A stretch of DNA of 64,000 nt from an uncultured Flavobacteriaceae bacterium (GTDB lineage: Bacteria; Bacteroidota; Bacteroidia; Flavobacteriales; Flavobacteriaceae). The position numbers were made by a program, and so were the translations under genes. Shown here one piece after another: positions 26,899-37,157 of the stretch. The stretch's first letter is position 1, and each line of letters starts with the position of its first letter. Below the pieces are notes generated by a model. It did no database searches. It was not told where the DNA came from and saw nothing but the letters and a program-made list of their open reading frames with translations. Location of the stretch: contig CANMWN010000001.1 of assembly GCA_947501625.1 (NCBI GenBank), forward strand, positions 941,319 to 1,005,318, given 5' to 3'.

Positions 26899-27720
26899 TT
26901 ATCCTAAAGCTACTCTAGAAAAACTTACAACTTCTACATCACCAATAGTTTTTACGTATTGAGCAACACTTTGTTTGCTGTCTTTAATAAATGCTTGATT
27001 AACCAACGTATTGTCTTTAAAGAAACGTTTGATTTTTCCTTGAGCAATTTTATCTAACATTGCTTCAGGTTTTCCTTCTTGACGTAATTGATCTTTAGCT
27101 ATTTCGATTTCTTTTTCGATAACTGAAGCGTCAACTGAATCTTCATTTAAAGCAACAGGATTCATTGCAGCAGCTTGCATTGCAACATCTTTTGCAACAG
27201 CAGCAGCACCATCTACATTGGCAGATAAACCAACCATTGTAGCAATTTTGTTACCAGCATGAATATAAGATCCAACAAATGGAGCATCTAATTTTTCAAA
27301 ACCGTTTATTTCGATTTTTTCTCCAATTACACCAGTTTGCTCAATTAATTTATCAGCAACAGTCATTCCATTAAAATCAGCAGCCAAAAACTCTTCTTTT
27401 GAAGCGTAGTTCAATGCTAATTCAGCTAATTCATTAGCTAAAGCAACAAAACTATCATTCTTTCCAACAAAATCAGTTTCACATCCTAAAACGATTGAAA
27501 CACCTTTAGTAGCATCTGCGTTTACTTTCGCAATTGCAGCTCCTTCAGTTGATTCTCTATCTGCTCTTTTTGCAGCTACTTTTTGTCCTTTTTTACGCAA
27601 TATTTCGATTGCTTTTTCAAAATCACCATCAGCCTCAACCAATGCTTTTTTACAATCCATCATACCAGCACCTGTGGTAGTACGTAATTTTTTTACATCT
27701 GCAGCAGTAATATTTGCCAT
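26899..27720 (-). CDS. tsf: Translation elongation factor Ts
   Basis: 273 aa. It shows the N-terminal UBA-like module with the EF-Ts signature KLRTTTGAGMMDCKKAL and the core motif CETDFVGKND. It is the nucleotide exchange factor for EF-Tu. It follows rpsB by 32 bases, the near-universal pairing. Confidence 0.97.
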   Translation of the reverse strand: MANITAADVKKLRTTTGAGMMDCKKALVEADGDFEKAIEILRKKGQKVAAKRADRESTEGAAIAKVNADATKGVSIVLGCETDFVGKNDSFVALANELAELALNYASKEEFLAADFNGMTVADKLIEQTGVIGEKIEINGFEKLDAPFVGSYIHAGNKIATMVGLSANVDGAAAVAKDVAMQAAAMNPVALNEDSVDASVIEKEIEIAKDQLRQEGKPEAMLDKIAQGKIKRFFKDNTLVNQAFIKDSKQSVAQYVKTIGDVEVVSFSRVALG

Positions 27721-27752
27721 TTTTTTATTCTTTAATATATGATTTGAAATAA

Positions 27753-28490
27753 TTATTTAGCAGCTACTTCTTTCTTAGCAGCTACATCTTTTTCTTTACT
27801 AGCTTTTCTGTTAGCCAACCCTTCAGCGATAGACTCAGAAACATAAGATAATACTTTATCTATAGATTTTGATGCATCGTCGTTTGCTGGAATTACAAAA
27901 TCAACTGGTTTAGGGTTAGAGTTTGTATCAACCATTGCAAAGATTGGGATATTTAACTTTTGAGCTTCAGTTACAGCAATATGCTCTTTCTTGATATCTA
28001 CTACAAATAATGCTCCTGGTAAACGTGTCATATCAGAGATTGAACCTAAGTTCTTTTCTAATTTTGCACGTTGACGGTTGATTTGTAATTTTTCTCTTTT
28101 AGAAAGTGCATCAAAAGATCCATCAACTTTCATCCTATCGATTTGAGCCATTTTTTTAACAGCTTTTCTGATAGTGATGAAGTTAGTTAACATTCCTCCA
28201 GGCCATCTTTCAGTAATGTAAGGCATATTTACACTTGTTGCTTTTTCAGCTACAATGTCTTTTGCTTGCTTTTTAGTTGCAACAAAAAGGATTTTTCTTC
28301 CAGAAGCAGCAATTTTTGATAATGCTTTTCCTGCTTCTTCCATTTTTGCAGCAGTTTTGTAAAGGTCAATAATATGAACTCCATTACGCTCAGTATAAAT
28401 ATACGGAGCCATGTTTGGATCCCATTTTCTAGTTAAGTGCCCGAAATGAACACCAGAATCTAATAAGTCTTTAATTTCTATGTTTGCCAT
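27753..28490 (-). CDS. rpsB: 30S ribosomal protein S2
   Basis: 245 aa. It shows LLDSGVHFGHLTRKWDP, TERWPGGMLTNF and MVDTNSNPKPVDFVIPAND, typical of S2. The C-terminal tail is Lys/Ala-rich. The 119-base gap after rpsI contains possible hairpins and may be a regulatory leader. Confidence 0.97.
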   Translation of the reverse strand: MANIEIKDLLDSGVHFGHLTRKWDPNMAPYIYTERNGVHIIDLYKTAAKMEEAGKALSKIAASGRKILFVATKKQAKDIVAEKATSVNMPYITERWPGGMLTNFITIRKAVKKMAQIDRMKVDGSFDALSKREKLQINRQRAKLEKNLGSISDMTRLPGALFVVDIKKEHIAVTEAQKLNIPIFAMVDTNSNPKPVDFVIPANDDASKSIDKVLSYVSESIAEGLANRKASKEKDVAAKKEVAAK

Positions 28491-28609
28491 TTTTTATAGT
28501 TTACGTTCGTTGCGATAGCAATAACTAAGTAGCGATTTTTTCGGTCTTAATTATTTAGATGCTAAACTTTAACAACATTTTAAATTTATTAATAATTAAT
28601 TTGAAAGGA

Positions 28610-28996
28610 TTAACGTTTCGAGAATTGGAATTTCTTACGTGCTTTCTTCTGACCAAATTTCTTACGCTCAACCATTCTTGGATCTCTAGTAAGTAATCCT
28701 TCTGGTTTTAAAATTGAACGATTTTCAGGGTCCAATTCACATAATGCTCTTGAGATTCCTAAACGAATTGCTTCAGCTTGTCCAGTAACTCCACCTCCAA
28801 AAACATTTACAGTAATGTCAAATGCTTTTTCATTGTCAGTCAACATTAATGGTTGATTAACTTTGTATTGTAAAGTTGAAGTTGTGAAATAATTCTCTAA
28901 AGTTCTATCGTTTACAACGATTTTTCCTTTTCCTTGTGAAAGATAAACACGCGCTACAGCAGTTTTTCTTCTACCTATTTTATGTATTGTTTCCAT
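28610..28996 (-). CDS. rpsI: 30S ribosomal protein S9
   Basis: 128 aa. It shows [39 protein letters not shown] and the conserved C-terminus ending FSKR, which reaches the P-site tRNA. It lies 2 bases downstream of rplM, the standard L13-S9 pair. Confidence 0.97.
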   Translation of the reverse strand: METIHKIGRRKTAVARVYLSQGKGKIVVNDRTLENYFTTSTLQYKVNQPLMLTDNEKAFDITVNVFGGGVTGQAEAIRLGISRALCELDPENRSILKPEGLLTRDPRMVERKKFGQKKARKKFQFSKR

Positions 28997-28998
28997 GA

Positions 28999-29454
28999 TT
29001 ATCTAAGATCGTTAAGGTTAAATGTTTTTGGTTTTTGAGCTTCTTGATCGTGCTCAGCACCTGCATATACATATAAATTTCTATACAATGCGCTACCTAA
29101 TTTGTTTTTTGGTAACATTCCTTTTACTGCTCTTTCAACAAGACGTGCTGGATCTTTTCCAAACATTTCTGTAGCAGTTAAAGATCTTTGACCTCCTGGA
29201 TAACCTGTGTGACGGATATAAGATTTATCAGTCCATTTTTTTCCAGTTAAATTGATTTTTTCAGCGTTAATTACGATAACGTTGTCACCACAATCCACGT
29301 GAGGAGTGTAGTTAGGTTTGTACTTACCTCTAATAAGCATTGCTACCTTAGAAGCAAAACGACCCAATGTTTGTCCGTCCGCATCAACAACTAACCACTC
29401 CTTATTTGCAGTCGCTTTGTTTGCCGATACTGTTTTGTAACTTAATGTGTTCAT
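28999..29454 (-). CDS. rplM: 50S ribosomal protein L13
   Basis: 151 aa. Typical motifs are [34 protein letters not shown] and [15 protein letters not shown]. It is the first gene of the rplM-rpsI-rpsB-tsf unit, with its own clear promoter and a short hairpin at the 5' end of the predicted transcript. Confidence 0.97.
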   Translation of the reverse strand: MNTLSYKTVSANKATANKEWLVVDADGQTLGRFASKVAMLIRGKYKPNYTPHVDCGDNVIVINAEKINLTGKKWTDKSYIRHTGYPGGQRSLTATEMFGKDPARLVERAVKGMLPKNKLGSALYRNLYVYAGAEHDQEAQKPKTFNLNDLR

Positions 29455-29491
29455 ACACTTTTAGTTTTTGTCTAATTAATAATTTGTTTTA

Positions 29492-29507
29492 TCCCTCTAA
29501 AAAGGGA
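29492..29507 (-). promoter_or_regulatory. Hairpin at the 5' end of the rplM transcript
   Basis: On the minus strand TCCCT and AGGGA pair around a six-base loop, immediately downstream of the -7 box, so the mRNA would begin with this hairpin. It is a candidate L13-type leader or 5' stabiliser. Function is inferred from position only. Confidence 0.5.
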
Positions 29508-29510
29508 GTG

Positions 29511-29541
29511 CAAATGTACAAACAATTATTTAGATAACAAA
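29511..29541 (-). promoter_or_regulatory. Promoter of the rplM operon
   Basis: On the minus strand TTTG (plus 29538-29541), 19 bases, TACATTTG (plus 29511-29518). This is an exact Bacteroidota consensus with ideal spacing. Confidence 0.8.
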
Positions 29542-29548
29542 CAGAGTT

Positions 29549-30241
29549 TCAGAGTATTTTAGGATATTGTTTTAGAGAAGTTTTAATATTGATTTTATGG
29601 ATGAAATTCAGTTCTAAAGGAGTCGTTTTTTTTAATACTTGAGTAAGCAATAAATCATTTTTTGAAGCTATATTTTTTATTGAATTAAACTCACAATCTT
29701 CTGATAAAATCATGAAACAATTAGTAGTATCTGAAAGGTGGGAAGTTAGTTGATTAAACAGTTTATGAAAATATTCAAAGTTTCCTCCACAAAACCAAGC
29801 CTGTTCACTTATGCTATTTGCATTTTTTGGATAGTAAGGCGGGTTTATAAAGATATAATCAAAAGGTCTGTTTTCTATTTTATCAAATAAATCAGAAATA
29901 ATAGTTTTGATATTAAAATTTTGATCACGAGCAACTTTAGAAAGTGAGTCCATTGCAATTTCATTAATATCTGTTGCTGTAACTTTTCCATTTTTACTTG
30001 CAGAAAAAATTGAGATAATTCCACTACCACATCCTAATTCTAAAACTGTTTTATTTTTTAATTCAAGTGTATCGATAAAATCTAAAAATACTTTTGTGCT
30101 TATTGTATTTATAGGCGAGAAAACACTAGGTTGAACGACGGTATATACGTTTTTATAAGTATATTTTCGAGGTTTTCTATGATACCAAAAATGGTATCGT
30201 TTATATAATGGATGTGTTATTTTTCTAATTATTTTTTTCAT
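29549..30241 (-). CDS. Class I SAM methyltransferase (small-domain/HemK-like)
   Basis: 230 aa Rossmann-fold methyltransferase. Motif I is VLELGCGSGIISIFS and motif IV is FIFINPPYYPK. The NPPY tetrad is characteristic of N-methyltransferases acting on Gln, Ade or Gua amino groups. The N-terminal 50 residues are basic and aromatic. It overlaps the upstream radical SAM gene by 4 bases (ATGA) and is the last gene of the cluster. Its target could be a protein, nucleic acid or the cluster's product. Confidence 0.85.
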   Translation of the reverse strand: MKKIIRKITHPLYKRYHFWYHRKPRKYTYKNVYTVVQPSVFSPINTISTKVFLDFIDTLELKNKTVLELGCGSGIISIFSASKNGKVTATDINEIAMDSLSKVARDQNFNIKTIISDLFDKIENRPFDYIFINPPYYPKNANSISEQAWFCGGNFEYFHKLFNQLTSHLSDTTNCFMILSEDCEFNSIKNIASKNDLLLTQVLKKTTPLELNFIHKINIKTSLKQYPKIL

Positions 30242-31758
30242 TCGCTATAAAAACCTTCAATTTCTGGTTGTCGGTATTTCCAAATTTTATGTAATACTTT
30301 AATTTCGTAAGGAAATTTATAAAATCCAGTTTTGTATCTCCAATTAGAGACTAATTTTAATAACTGTTTTTTATAGCCTTTTATTCTAAAGTCAGAAACA
30401 GTAGGGTATTTTCCATTGAGTACTGTTTCGAAATCTTTAATAGTATCTACCATATAAGGTTTCAACCAAGGTGTTAATGGATTTTTTCTTAAATCAAAGT
30501 TTTCCCAACTTGGTGAAATCCATTCTTCCAATGTTTCAGGAAAAGAAAAACCTGCATTCAAAATCTGTTTATACAAATCTGAGCCTTTGGTTGGAGTTGG
30601 ACTATAGAGATAGATTATTATTTCTGTATCGGCATTAATTTCTTTTATCTCTTTAATGAAATTTATATCCCAAAGAATTTGGTCATAAACCTGTTTTTCT
30701 GTCTCGGCTGGCATTCCTAAAACAAAAGACATTTCAGGAATTATACCAACTTTTTTCATTCGAAGTGCAAAATCTTTAATCATTTGTCCAGTTTGTGTAC
30801 CTCCTTTATTCATTTGCTTTAAAACAGCATCATTTCCAGTTTCAGCACCTAAAAATATCATTTCACAACCTGCTTTTTTCATTAATTTTAATTCATCATC
30901 TGAATATTTATTAATGGTATCAATACGTCCTTCTCCCCAGTATTTGATATTGTCATTCAATATTAGTTTTGAAAACTCTACAACTCTTTTCTTTGATGTG
31001 AAAAAATTATTATCATGAAATTCAATTGCATCAATATGATAGTTGTCTTTAAAATATTTAATATCCTTATACATTCTTTCTGCAGACATTCCTTTCCATC
31101 GAGCATTAAATATTGGGACAATCCCACAAAAAGAGCATGAAAATGGACATCCCATACTTGAGTGATAAGAAAGTGTTGTAGTTCCCATGAATGTTTTTGA
31201 CAGATAATTTTTTAATGGATATAATGAGTCTAAAAAGGAATACGGAAGATTAGGTAATGTATCTTGATCTAATAAATCTTCTTTTTTAGTTTTAATTAAT
31301 TCGCCTTTTTTATTTTTATAAATGAGGTTCTTGATTTCATTTATTTCATCAGTATTATTATTTTCTATATTATCAATTAATAATGGGAAAGTATTATCTC
31401 CAGGACCATTAACAATATAATCTACGAATCCAGAATCTAAACATACTTGTGGTTGATTTGATGGAAAGTATCCTCCCCAAACTGTGATAATGTATGGAAA
31501 TAATTCTTTTATTTTTTTAGTGAAAGGGATAGCTTGACGTAACTGTGGACCAGGCATAACCGTAGAACAGAAATACTTATACTCTCCCGATTTAATTAAA
31601 CTTATAATTTTATCTAAAGGATTTTGCTCTAAATTTCCATCAACAAGAGTATAATCATATTTGTCATGAATTGAAGCGCCAACTTGCAAAATAGAATTTG
31701 GAATCCTATGTTTAGCATTAGCGCTCTTGGGATTGAATATGATGAGCTTGTTTTTCAT
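30238..31758 (-). CDS. Radical SAM enzyme with N-terminal B12-binding-like domain
   Basis: 506 aa. The N-terminal 130 residues form a cobalamin-binding-like fold (TVWGGYFPS) without the canonical DxHxxG. The radical SAM core follows with CxxxCxxC at Cys204, 208 and 211 (GCPFSCSFCG), then IEFHDNNFF and EMIFLGAETGND. This is the class B/P-methylase-like architecture used for methylation or rearrangement at unreactive carbons. It lies 2 bases after the SPASM gene, so the two are cotranscribed. The substrate is unknown. Confidence 0.88.
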   Translation of the reverse strand: MKNKLIIFNPKSANAKHRIPNSILQVGASIHDKYDYTLVDGNLEQNPLDKIISLIKSGEYKYFCSTVMPGPQLRQAIPFTKKIKELFPYIITVWGGYFPSNQPQVCLDSGFVDYIVNGPGDNTFPLLIDNIENNNTDEINEIKNLIYKNKKGELIKTKKEDLLDQDTLPNLPYSFLDSLYPLKNYLSKTFMGTTTLSYHSSMGCPFSCSFCGIVPIFNARWKGMSAERMYKDIKYFKDNYHIDAIEFHDNNFFTSKKRVVEFSKLILNDNIKYWGEGRIDTINKYSDDELKLMKKAGCEMIFLGAETGNDAVLKQMNKGGTQTGQMIKDFALRMKKVGIIPEMSFVLGMPAETEKQVYDQILWDINFIKEIKEINADTEIIIYLYSPTPTKGSDLYKQILNAGFSFPETLEEWISPSWENFDLRKNPLTPWLKPYMVDTIKDFETVLNGKYPTVSDFRIKGYKKQLLKLVSNWRYKTGFYKFPYEIKVLHKIWKYRQPEIEGFYSE

Positions 31759-31760
31759 TT

Positions 31761-32837
31761 TTATACAGCGCTACAACATCTGCTACAACCAGGAAATAAC
31801 CCTCCAGCATTGGATAAATTTTTCCTAAGATTGTTTAAAATAGATGAATTCCAAATTTCTTTAATATTTTTTTTGTAGATGTTTCCAATGGTTAAATTAT
31901 AGCACCTTCCATGTGCAGGAATAACACTTCCATCTGATTTAATCATTAAATTAGTGTAAACAGCATTACAAGACTTCCCAATAAAAGTTTGGGGATTTAG
32001 ATAATAGGTTTTTAATTGTTCTAAGGTTGATATTTCTGGTGAAAAGTAAATTGAAAAAGGATAATTTGATTTTTTAATATTAGAAATTTCTTTTTCAAGT
32101 TTTTTTAAATCCATCTTAGAAAAATCTATAAAATCCATATTTGAATCTGTTGATGGATATTCAATTCCCCATTTTGACTTATTGTGAATTTCAGCAGATT
32201 TTTTTGTGTTAAATTGCGTATGCATAAATGCAACTTCTTTAACGGGTAACAATTCCAATTCTGACAATAATAATTCTAAAAATCCAATATTCCACTCAGT
32301 TATAGCACAGATTATTGAAATTTTAGGAATATGTTCTTGTTCAGATAATTTTTGAATGCCTAAAAGTGCTTTTTGAAATGATTTTTTATGACCTCTAATT
32401 TCGTTGTGAATTACTTCAGGACCATCTAATGAAATATACAATTCATCTAAATTAGTTTGTGATAGCGCTATTGCTTTTTGATTTAATGTTAAAGCGTTGG
32501 TCGTTAATGTAGTATATAAATTATTTTTTTTTGCATATTTTAATGACTCAATTAAGTGAGGGTAAACCAATGGTTCAGTAAATGCATAGGCTAATTTTGC
32601 ATTAGGATAATATAAACTTGTTTGTTCTATTATTTTTTTAATTAACTCTATTGGCATATTTATAGGGTGAGTGCCTACTAAATTTTGAGCAAAGTTACTG
32701 TCTAAATTTTTGGTTCCAACATCACACATTTTGCAATGTAAATTACAGACATTATTAACTCCTAAAACTACCCATTCTGGAGCAAATAAATATTTTTCGG
32801 GTAAGTATTTTTTATTTATTTTTTTTAATGTTTGCAT
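31761..32837 (-). CDS. Radical SAM protein with SPASM-like C-terminal cluster domain
   Basis: 358 aa. The 4Fe-4S site is CNLHCKMC (Cys31, 35 and 38), with the expected TEPLVYPHL and LDGPEVIHNEIRG core motifs. The C-terminal third has a Cys set (KSCNAVY, GRCYNL, GCSRCC) like the SPASM or twitch auxiliary-cluster domains of peptide- and sugar-modifying enzymes. A TAAATTTG box lies 17 bases upstream of the ATG, so this gene and the next two may be a separate transcript within the cluster. Confidence 0.87.
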   Translation of the reverse strand: MQTLKKINKKYLPEKYLFAPEWVVLGVNNVCNLHCKMCDVGTKNLDSNFAQNLVGTHPINMPIELIKKIIEQTSLYYPNAKLAYAFTEPLVYPHLIESLKYAKKNNLYTTLTTNALTLNQKAIALSQTNLDELYISLDGPEVIHNEIRGHKKSFQKALLGIQKLSEQEHIPKISIICAITEWNIGFLELLLSELELLPVKEVAFMHTQFNTKKSAEIHNKSKWGIEYPSTDSNMDFIDFSKMDLKKLEKEISNIKKSNYPFSIYFSPEISTLEQLKTYYLNPQTFIGKSCNAVYTNLMIKSDGSVIPAHGRCYNLTIGNIYKKNIKEIWNSSILNNLRKNLSNAGGLFPGCSRCCSAV

Positions 32838-32854
32838 TTAATTTATCTCTTTTA

Positions 32855-32862
32855 CAAATTTA
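32855..32862 (-). promoter_or_regulatory. -7 box inside the cluster, before the SPASM radical SAM gene
   Basis: TAAATTTG on the minus strand in the only sizeable gap (68 bases) of the cluster. No clear -33 element was seen. Confidence 0.45.
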
Positions 32863-32905
32863 GATTAAAGATGATGATTTTGTGACTTTCATGTTTAATA
32901 TTTCT

Positions 32906-34048
32906 TTAATACAATTTTAGTATACTACATTTATATAGAATTAATACACAAAATTGCGCTGCCATAGCACCTAATAAACCTCCAGTAATACCTAACCTTT
33001 TTATTAAAATTAAAGTAATTATTGAGTTTATTGCTGCCCCAATAAAACTAACTAAAACTACTTTGTTTTCATTATTATTTTTGAATTCTATTTGTACATC
33101 AATTACATATAAATAAATTGGGATACAAGTGACGAACCCTAATAAATAGAAATTATTATTCAAATTTAAATGAACTATTTCTTCTAATATATACCAAATA
33201 AAAATAGATCCTATAATTAATATTGGAATAGAAGCAAAAGCGATTTTATTTTTTATTTTTTTAATCGTAGAGTTTTTTAATCGATAAATGTGTTTGTTAA
33301 ACGGCAAAATAATTAAGTATGCTAATGATTGCAACATTAAAAAGGAGGTGATACCAATTTGGTATTCTGCAATATTTTCTTTACTTAAATAGATATTGAT
33401 GATAAGTAAATCTACTTTAGAAACTAGAAAGCCAGATAAAATAATTAAAAAGAAAGGAATCAAATCCTTTAACTCTTCTATAGAAAAACGAGTAGATTTA
33501 AAACTAATTTCCTTTTTAAAAGAGATATAAATAATCATTATTTTGATTAAGAAAACTGCACAAATTATCAATAGAAACTCTTCAAGATCTAAATTTTGAT
33601 TACTAATTATATATAGTGTAATAATGGAAAATCCAATCAACTCAACTATTAATTGTAATTTGAATTTCTGATAATAAATAATTAAACATTCAAAACTTTG
33701 GTAGATGTATATTAAAAAAATCAAGACACTTGACCAAAGTGCTATTTTGAAACTAAATAGAAAAAAAAATGGAACAACAATAATAATCAATATAAACCTA
33801 GAAATAAGATTTTGACTAAATATTGCACTAATTTTTGATGGCTTCTTACTAAATTTTCTAATTAGATATTCTTTATTGCCAAAATTTAAAATGAATGCAG
33901 CAAGAATTAACCAAGTGTTTATATAAATAAATTCTCCCCAAGATTGCTTTCCAAAATATTTTATTCCTATTATAGATAATAAAAAGGTAAACAACGGAGT
34001 TGAAAAACTTCGCATTATATTAAATAGAATTTTATATAGTTTACTCAT
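32906..34048 (-). CDS. Flippase of the MOP/polysaccharide-export superfamily (Wzx-like)
   Basis: About 380 aa, with 10-12 hydrophobic helices separated by short basic loops. The N-terminal pattern (FTFLLSIIGIKYFGKQSWGE) and the helix with a charged LNFGNKEYLIRKF loop resemble Wzx/MATE-like flippases that move lipid-linked oligosaccharides across the inner membrane. The start chosen is the ATG at 34048. An in-frame ATG at 34060 would overlap the GT87 stop by 8 bases. Substrate is inferred from the neighbouring glycosyltransferase. Confidence 0.82.
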   Translation of the reverse strand: MSKLYKILFNIMRSFSTPLFTFLLSIIGIKYFGKQSWGEFIYINTWLILAAFILNFGNKEYLIRKFSKKPSKISAIFSQNLISRFILIIIVVPFFFLFSFKIALWSSVLIFLIYIYQSFECLIIYYQKFKLQLIVELIGFSIITLYIISNQNLDLEEFLLIICAVFLIKIMIIYISFKKEISFKSTRFSIEELKDLIPFFLIILSGFLVSKVDLLIINIYLSKENIAEYQIGITSFLMLQSLAYLIILPFNKHIYRLKNSTIKKIKNKIAFASIPILIIGSIFIWYILEEIVHLNLNNNFYLLGFVTCIPIYLYVIDVQIEFKNNNENKVVLVSFIGAAINSIITLILIKRLGITGGLLGAMAAQFCVLILYKCSILKLY

Positions 34049-34052
34049 ACAT

Positions 34053-35603
34053 CTATTCAATAGTTAGTTTTATTTGTTTTAAAGTGTAAAAACCTAGTCC
34101 TCTATTATTATCGGATAAATAAATAATGACCTTATTGTCAACTAATATAGGTTTTACTTTGTTGCTTTGGTTAAATGTTAATTGTGTGTTTTTATAATAT
34201 ATTTGGTTATCAACTAAACTTAATTCTTCTTGAATATTGTAGTTATATGGAGTAGTCTTTTTCATCTCTCCATTTTGACTCCAAAAAACATATTCTAAAC
34301 CACTGTTGTTTAAATTATAATTATAAATTAAAATTGGACTATCTTCTAATAATAGTTCGCTATTATCTATTTTTTTTGTAGAAAACGTTATCACCAATAA
34401 ACTACCAATTAAACTTATTAATCCAATTTTTAGAGCATATTTTTTTATATAATTATAAAAGTAAAGTGTCATCATTGTTATTAAAAGAAATAATCTTAAA
34501 TATGAAAACGGAAACTTAAAATCTAAATAAAAATGGGCAGGAATATTACAAATTAAAAATAATAAGATACAAATAGCAATCTTAAAGTAATTGCTATGGT
34601 TACTCTTTGATAAAGAAAAGAAAAATGGTATTAATAATACTAAATAATAAGTGCTTCCACTTGGAGACAATAAAACAAAAAGGGTTAGCCAATATGAAAA
34701 CAATACTAAAGGGTTGAGAGACTTTTTATTAAGTATATAACCAAACGCAACTGCTATTAATTTAATAATTAACAAAAAATAAATTGTTAAGGCTGGAGAG
34801 TTTATTAAAACATTTTTATTAACCACTTCATCATATATAAAACATCGCCTTAAAAACATTAAAACAGATTGAAAATTATCTGCGTAGGTGTTTATTATAT
34901 TACCATTATTTGCTTTAGTAATCACCTCTAAAAAATAGAATTCCCACACTTTATATTCAACAAACAATAATGAGGTTAAAACAATTAGGAAACATGATAA
35001 TGCAAGTTGAATAATAGTCTTAATATCTTTTTTATAGGCTAGATAAATAAATAGTAAAATAGGAGTTAATTTTATGGTAATGGCAAGACTCCAAAAAATT
35101 ACTGTTCTTATTTTATTGTTCTTTAAATATGCTAAGAAGCCCTCAATAAGAAGAAATAGGAGGATGAAATAAAACTGCCCAAATAAAATATTGTTCTTTA
35201 TTGGTACAAAAAAAATAATAGGAATAAAAAATAAATATACTCTGTTTATTTTAAAATGATTAACTAGTTTATTTAAGGATGATAATAATAATATACTAAT
35301 AGTATTAAAAATAAACTTAGCTATTAATATATTAAGACCAGTAAAAGGTAAAAATAGGGTTGCTAAAATTGGTGTCTGAGGCGAGTAACAACCAAAAATG
35401 TTTTTGTACCCTAAATCATGTATTTTATAATTAAATTCATAGGGAAAATAAATGTTGATATCAAACAACCCTTCTTTTAAGAAAAAAGCACCAAAATAAT
35501 AATTTGCAAAATCATGTATTTCAAAATTAAAAGATTTAATTAATATAACAACCGATAATAATATTAACGGTATAAAGTGCGCTATTTTTTTTATGACTTT
35601 CAA
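34053..35603 (-). CDS. Polytopic glycosyltransferase, GT87/GT-C-like
   Basis: 516 aa, about ten membrane helices with an early periplasmic loop bearing acidic residues (EIHDFANYYFGAF) and a YSPQTPILATLFLPF segment, like DUF2029/GT87 polyprenyl-phosphate-sugar transferases. The last 110 residues form a soluble beta-rich domain outside the membrane. It probably transfers a sugar from a polyprenyl-phosphate donor onto the cluster product at the periplasmic face. The family call is moderate, since GT-C sequences are very divergent. It abuts the oxidoreductase gene without a gap. Confidence 0.75.
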   Translation of the reverse strand: MKVIKKIAHFIPLILLSVVILIKSFNFEIHDFANYYFGAFFLKEGLFDINIYFPYEFNYKIHDLGYKNIFGCYSPQTPILATLFLPFTGLNILIAKFIFNTISILLLSSLNKLVNHFKINRVYLFFIPIIFFVPIKNNILFGQFYFILLFLLIEGFLAYLKNNKIRTVIFWSLAITIKLTPILLFIYLAYKKDIKTIIQLALSCFLIVLTSLLFVEYKVWEFYFLEVITKANNGNIINTYADNFQSVLMFLRRCFIYDEVVNKNVLINSPALTIYFLLIIKLIAVAFGYILNKKSLNPLVLFSYWLTLFVLLSPSGSTYYLVLLIPFFFSLSKSNHSNYFKIAICILLFLICNIPAHFYLDFKFPFSYLRLFLLITMMTLYFYNYIKKYALKIGLISLIGSLLVITFSTKKIDNSELLLEDSPILIYNYNLNNSGLEYVFWSQNGEMKKTTPYNYNIQEELSLVDNQIYYKNTQLTFNQSNKVKPILVDNKVIIYLSDNNRGLGFYTLKQIKLTIE

Positions 35604-37157
35604 CTAGTTAACTGAATCATTTTTTTCATAATATTCTTCCTCGGTATTTATATCCCAAATATTTTTTTTACATAACACACCGTTTTTTATATTACTAACT
35701 GTTTGAATAGCAGTAAGCATAGAGTGGTCTTGATTGTTATATTTGTGCATTCCATTTCTACCTATTAAAAATAAATTTTCATAACTATTAAAGTAATCAA
35801 TAAGTTTTTCAAATCTAGAATATGTGCCAAAATAAGTCGGATATGCCTTCTTTTGTTTAATAACGATAGAATCTAAAACCTCTTTTGAATTAATCATTTC
35901 AATACTTTCAAGTTCTGAAATTGCAAATTCTTTAAACTCATTCTCAGATTTTGACCAAAGAGCATCACCTTCATTACAAAAATATTCTAATCCTAACCAT
36001 ATTTTTGAATTATCTTTAACCATATATGGACTCCAATTATTGAAAATCTGTAATCTTCCAATGTTCACATTTTTTTCTTGAATATAAATCCAATTATCTT
36101 TCAACTGTTTTTGTTTCTTAAAACTCATTTTTTCAACCAACAAACCTACAGTTATAAAATCTCTATATACCAAGCCATTTGCTATTTCATGGATTTCTAT
36201 AGGTAAACTTTTAGTGAAACTATTGACTAAATTCTTAATTGGCATTGAAGAAATAAAATAATTGCTCTTAAAACTTTTTATATCACCATTTTTTTGTGTT
36301 ATAGATGCTTCGGTTATATTATTATTTATATTTTTTACTTGAGTTACTTTAGAATTGTAATGAATTTCTCCCCCATTTTCAATTACCTTTTTTGCCACTA
36401 AATCCCATAATTGCCCTGGACCATATTTTGGATATAAAAACTTTTCTATTAATGATGTTTCTAAATTTTTTTGGTTAATGGAGTTCTTGTTACTAAAAAA
36501 GTGTACTATTATTTTAGTTATGTTTAATCCTTTGATTCGCTGTTTTCCCCATTGAACTGGAATTTTTTTACAGGGAATTCCCCAGACTTTTTCGGTATAA
36601 TCTTTAAAAAATGTATAGTATAGTTCTTTACCAAATCTATTTATAAAGAAGTCTTCTAGATTTTTTTCTTTTTTAATTGGGAATAAAACCGCAATTAAAT
36701 AAGAAAAGCAAATTTTAATGCTTCTAACTACTCCAACTTTATGAAGTGTGTCAAAATTTAACTTTAATGGATAAAAAAATAATTTTTTTAGAAATAGAAT
36801 TCTAGACAATCTATTTCTTACTAAAAAAACATTTTTTTCTTCTTTCAATGTCTCATCCGCAGTTTGTATTATTTTAGTTTTGTTGTGATAAGTTAATTCT
36901 ATAGTTTCATTTCCTTTAGACTCTATTGGCATTATTTCTTTCCACCAATCCATAACCACATCAGATTTAGAAAAAAAGCGATGCCCTCCAATATCAATTA
37001 AATTGCCATTATGATTTATGGTTCTAGAAATCCCTCCATTATGTTCAGACATCTCTAAAACTATTGGTTTTATATTTGTATGTTTAATAAATTCATATGC
37101 AGCTGTTAATCCTGCTGGTCCAGCTCCAATTATTATTGCTGTTTTAATACTACTCAT
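35604..37157 (-). CDS. NAD(P)/FAD-dependent oxidoreductase (UDP-galactopyranose mutase-like)
   Basis: 517 aa. The FAD dinucleotide motif is [13 protein letters not shown] near residue 9, followed by [24 protein letters not shown], similar to the protoporphyrinogen oxidase/UDP-galactopyranose mutase superfamily. The C-terminus has YAHYDMT-like substitutes ([18 protein letters not shown]), which complete the FAD site. Members are common in polysaccharide clusters. It could be a mutase or a desaturase. It lies directly between a methyltransferase and the GT87 gene, with no intergenic bases on either side. Confidence 0.85.
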   Translation of the reverse strand: MSSIKTAIIIGAGPAGLTAAYEFIKHTNIKPIVLEMSEHNGGISRTINHNGNLIDIGGHRFFSKSDVVMDWWKEIMPIESKGNETIELTYHNKTKIIQTADETLKEEKNVFLVRNRLSRILFLKKLFFYPLKLNFDTLHKVGVVRSIKICFSYLIAVLFPIKKEKNLEDFFINRFGKELYYTFFKDYTEKVWGIPCKKIPVQWGKQRIKGLNITKIIVHFFSNKNSINQKNLETSLIEKFLYPKYGPGQLWDLVAKKVIENGGEIHYNSKVTQVKNINNNITEASITQKNGDIKSFKSNYFISSMPIKNLVNSFTKSLPIEIHEIANGLVYRDFITVGLLVEKMSFKKQKQLKDNWIYIQEKNVNIGRLQIFNNWSPYMVKDNSKIWLGLEYFCNEGDALWSKSENEFKEFAISELESIEMINSKEVLDSIVIKQKKAYPTYFGTYSRFEKLIDYFNSYENLFLIGRNGMHKYNNQDHSMLTAIQTVSNIKNGVLCKKNIWDINTEEEYYEKNDSVN

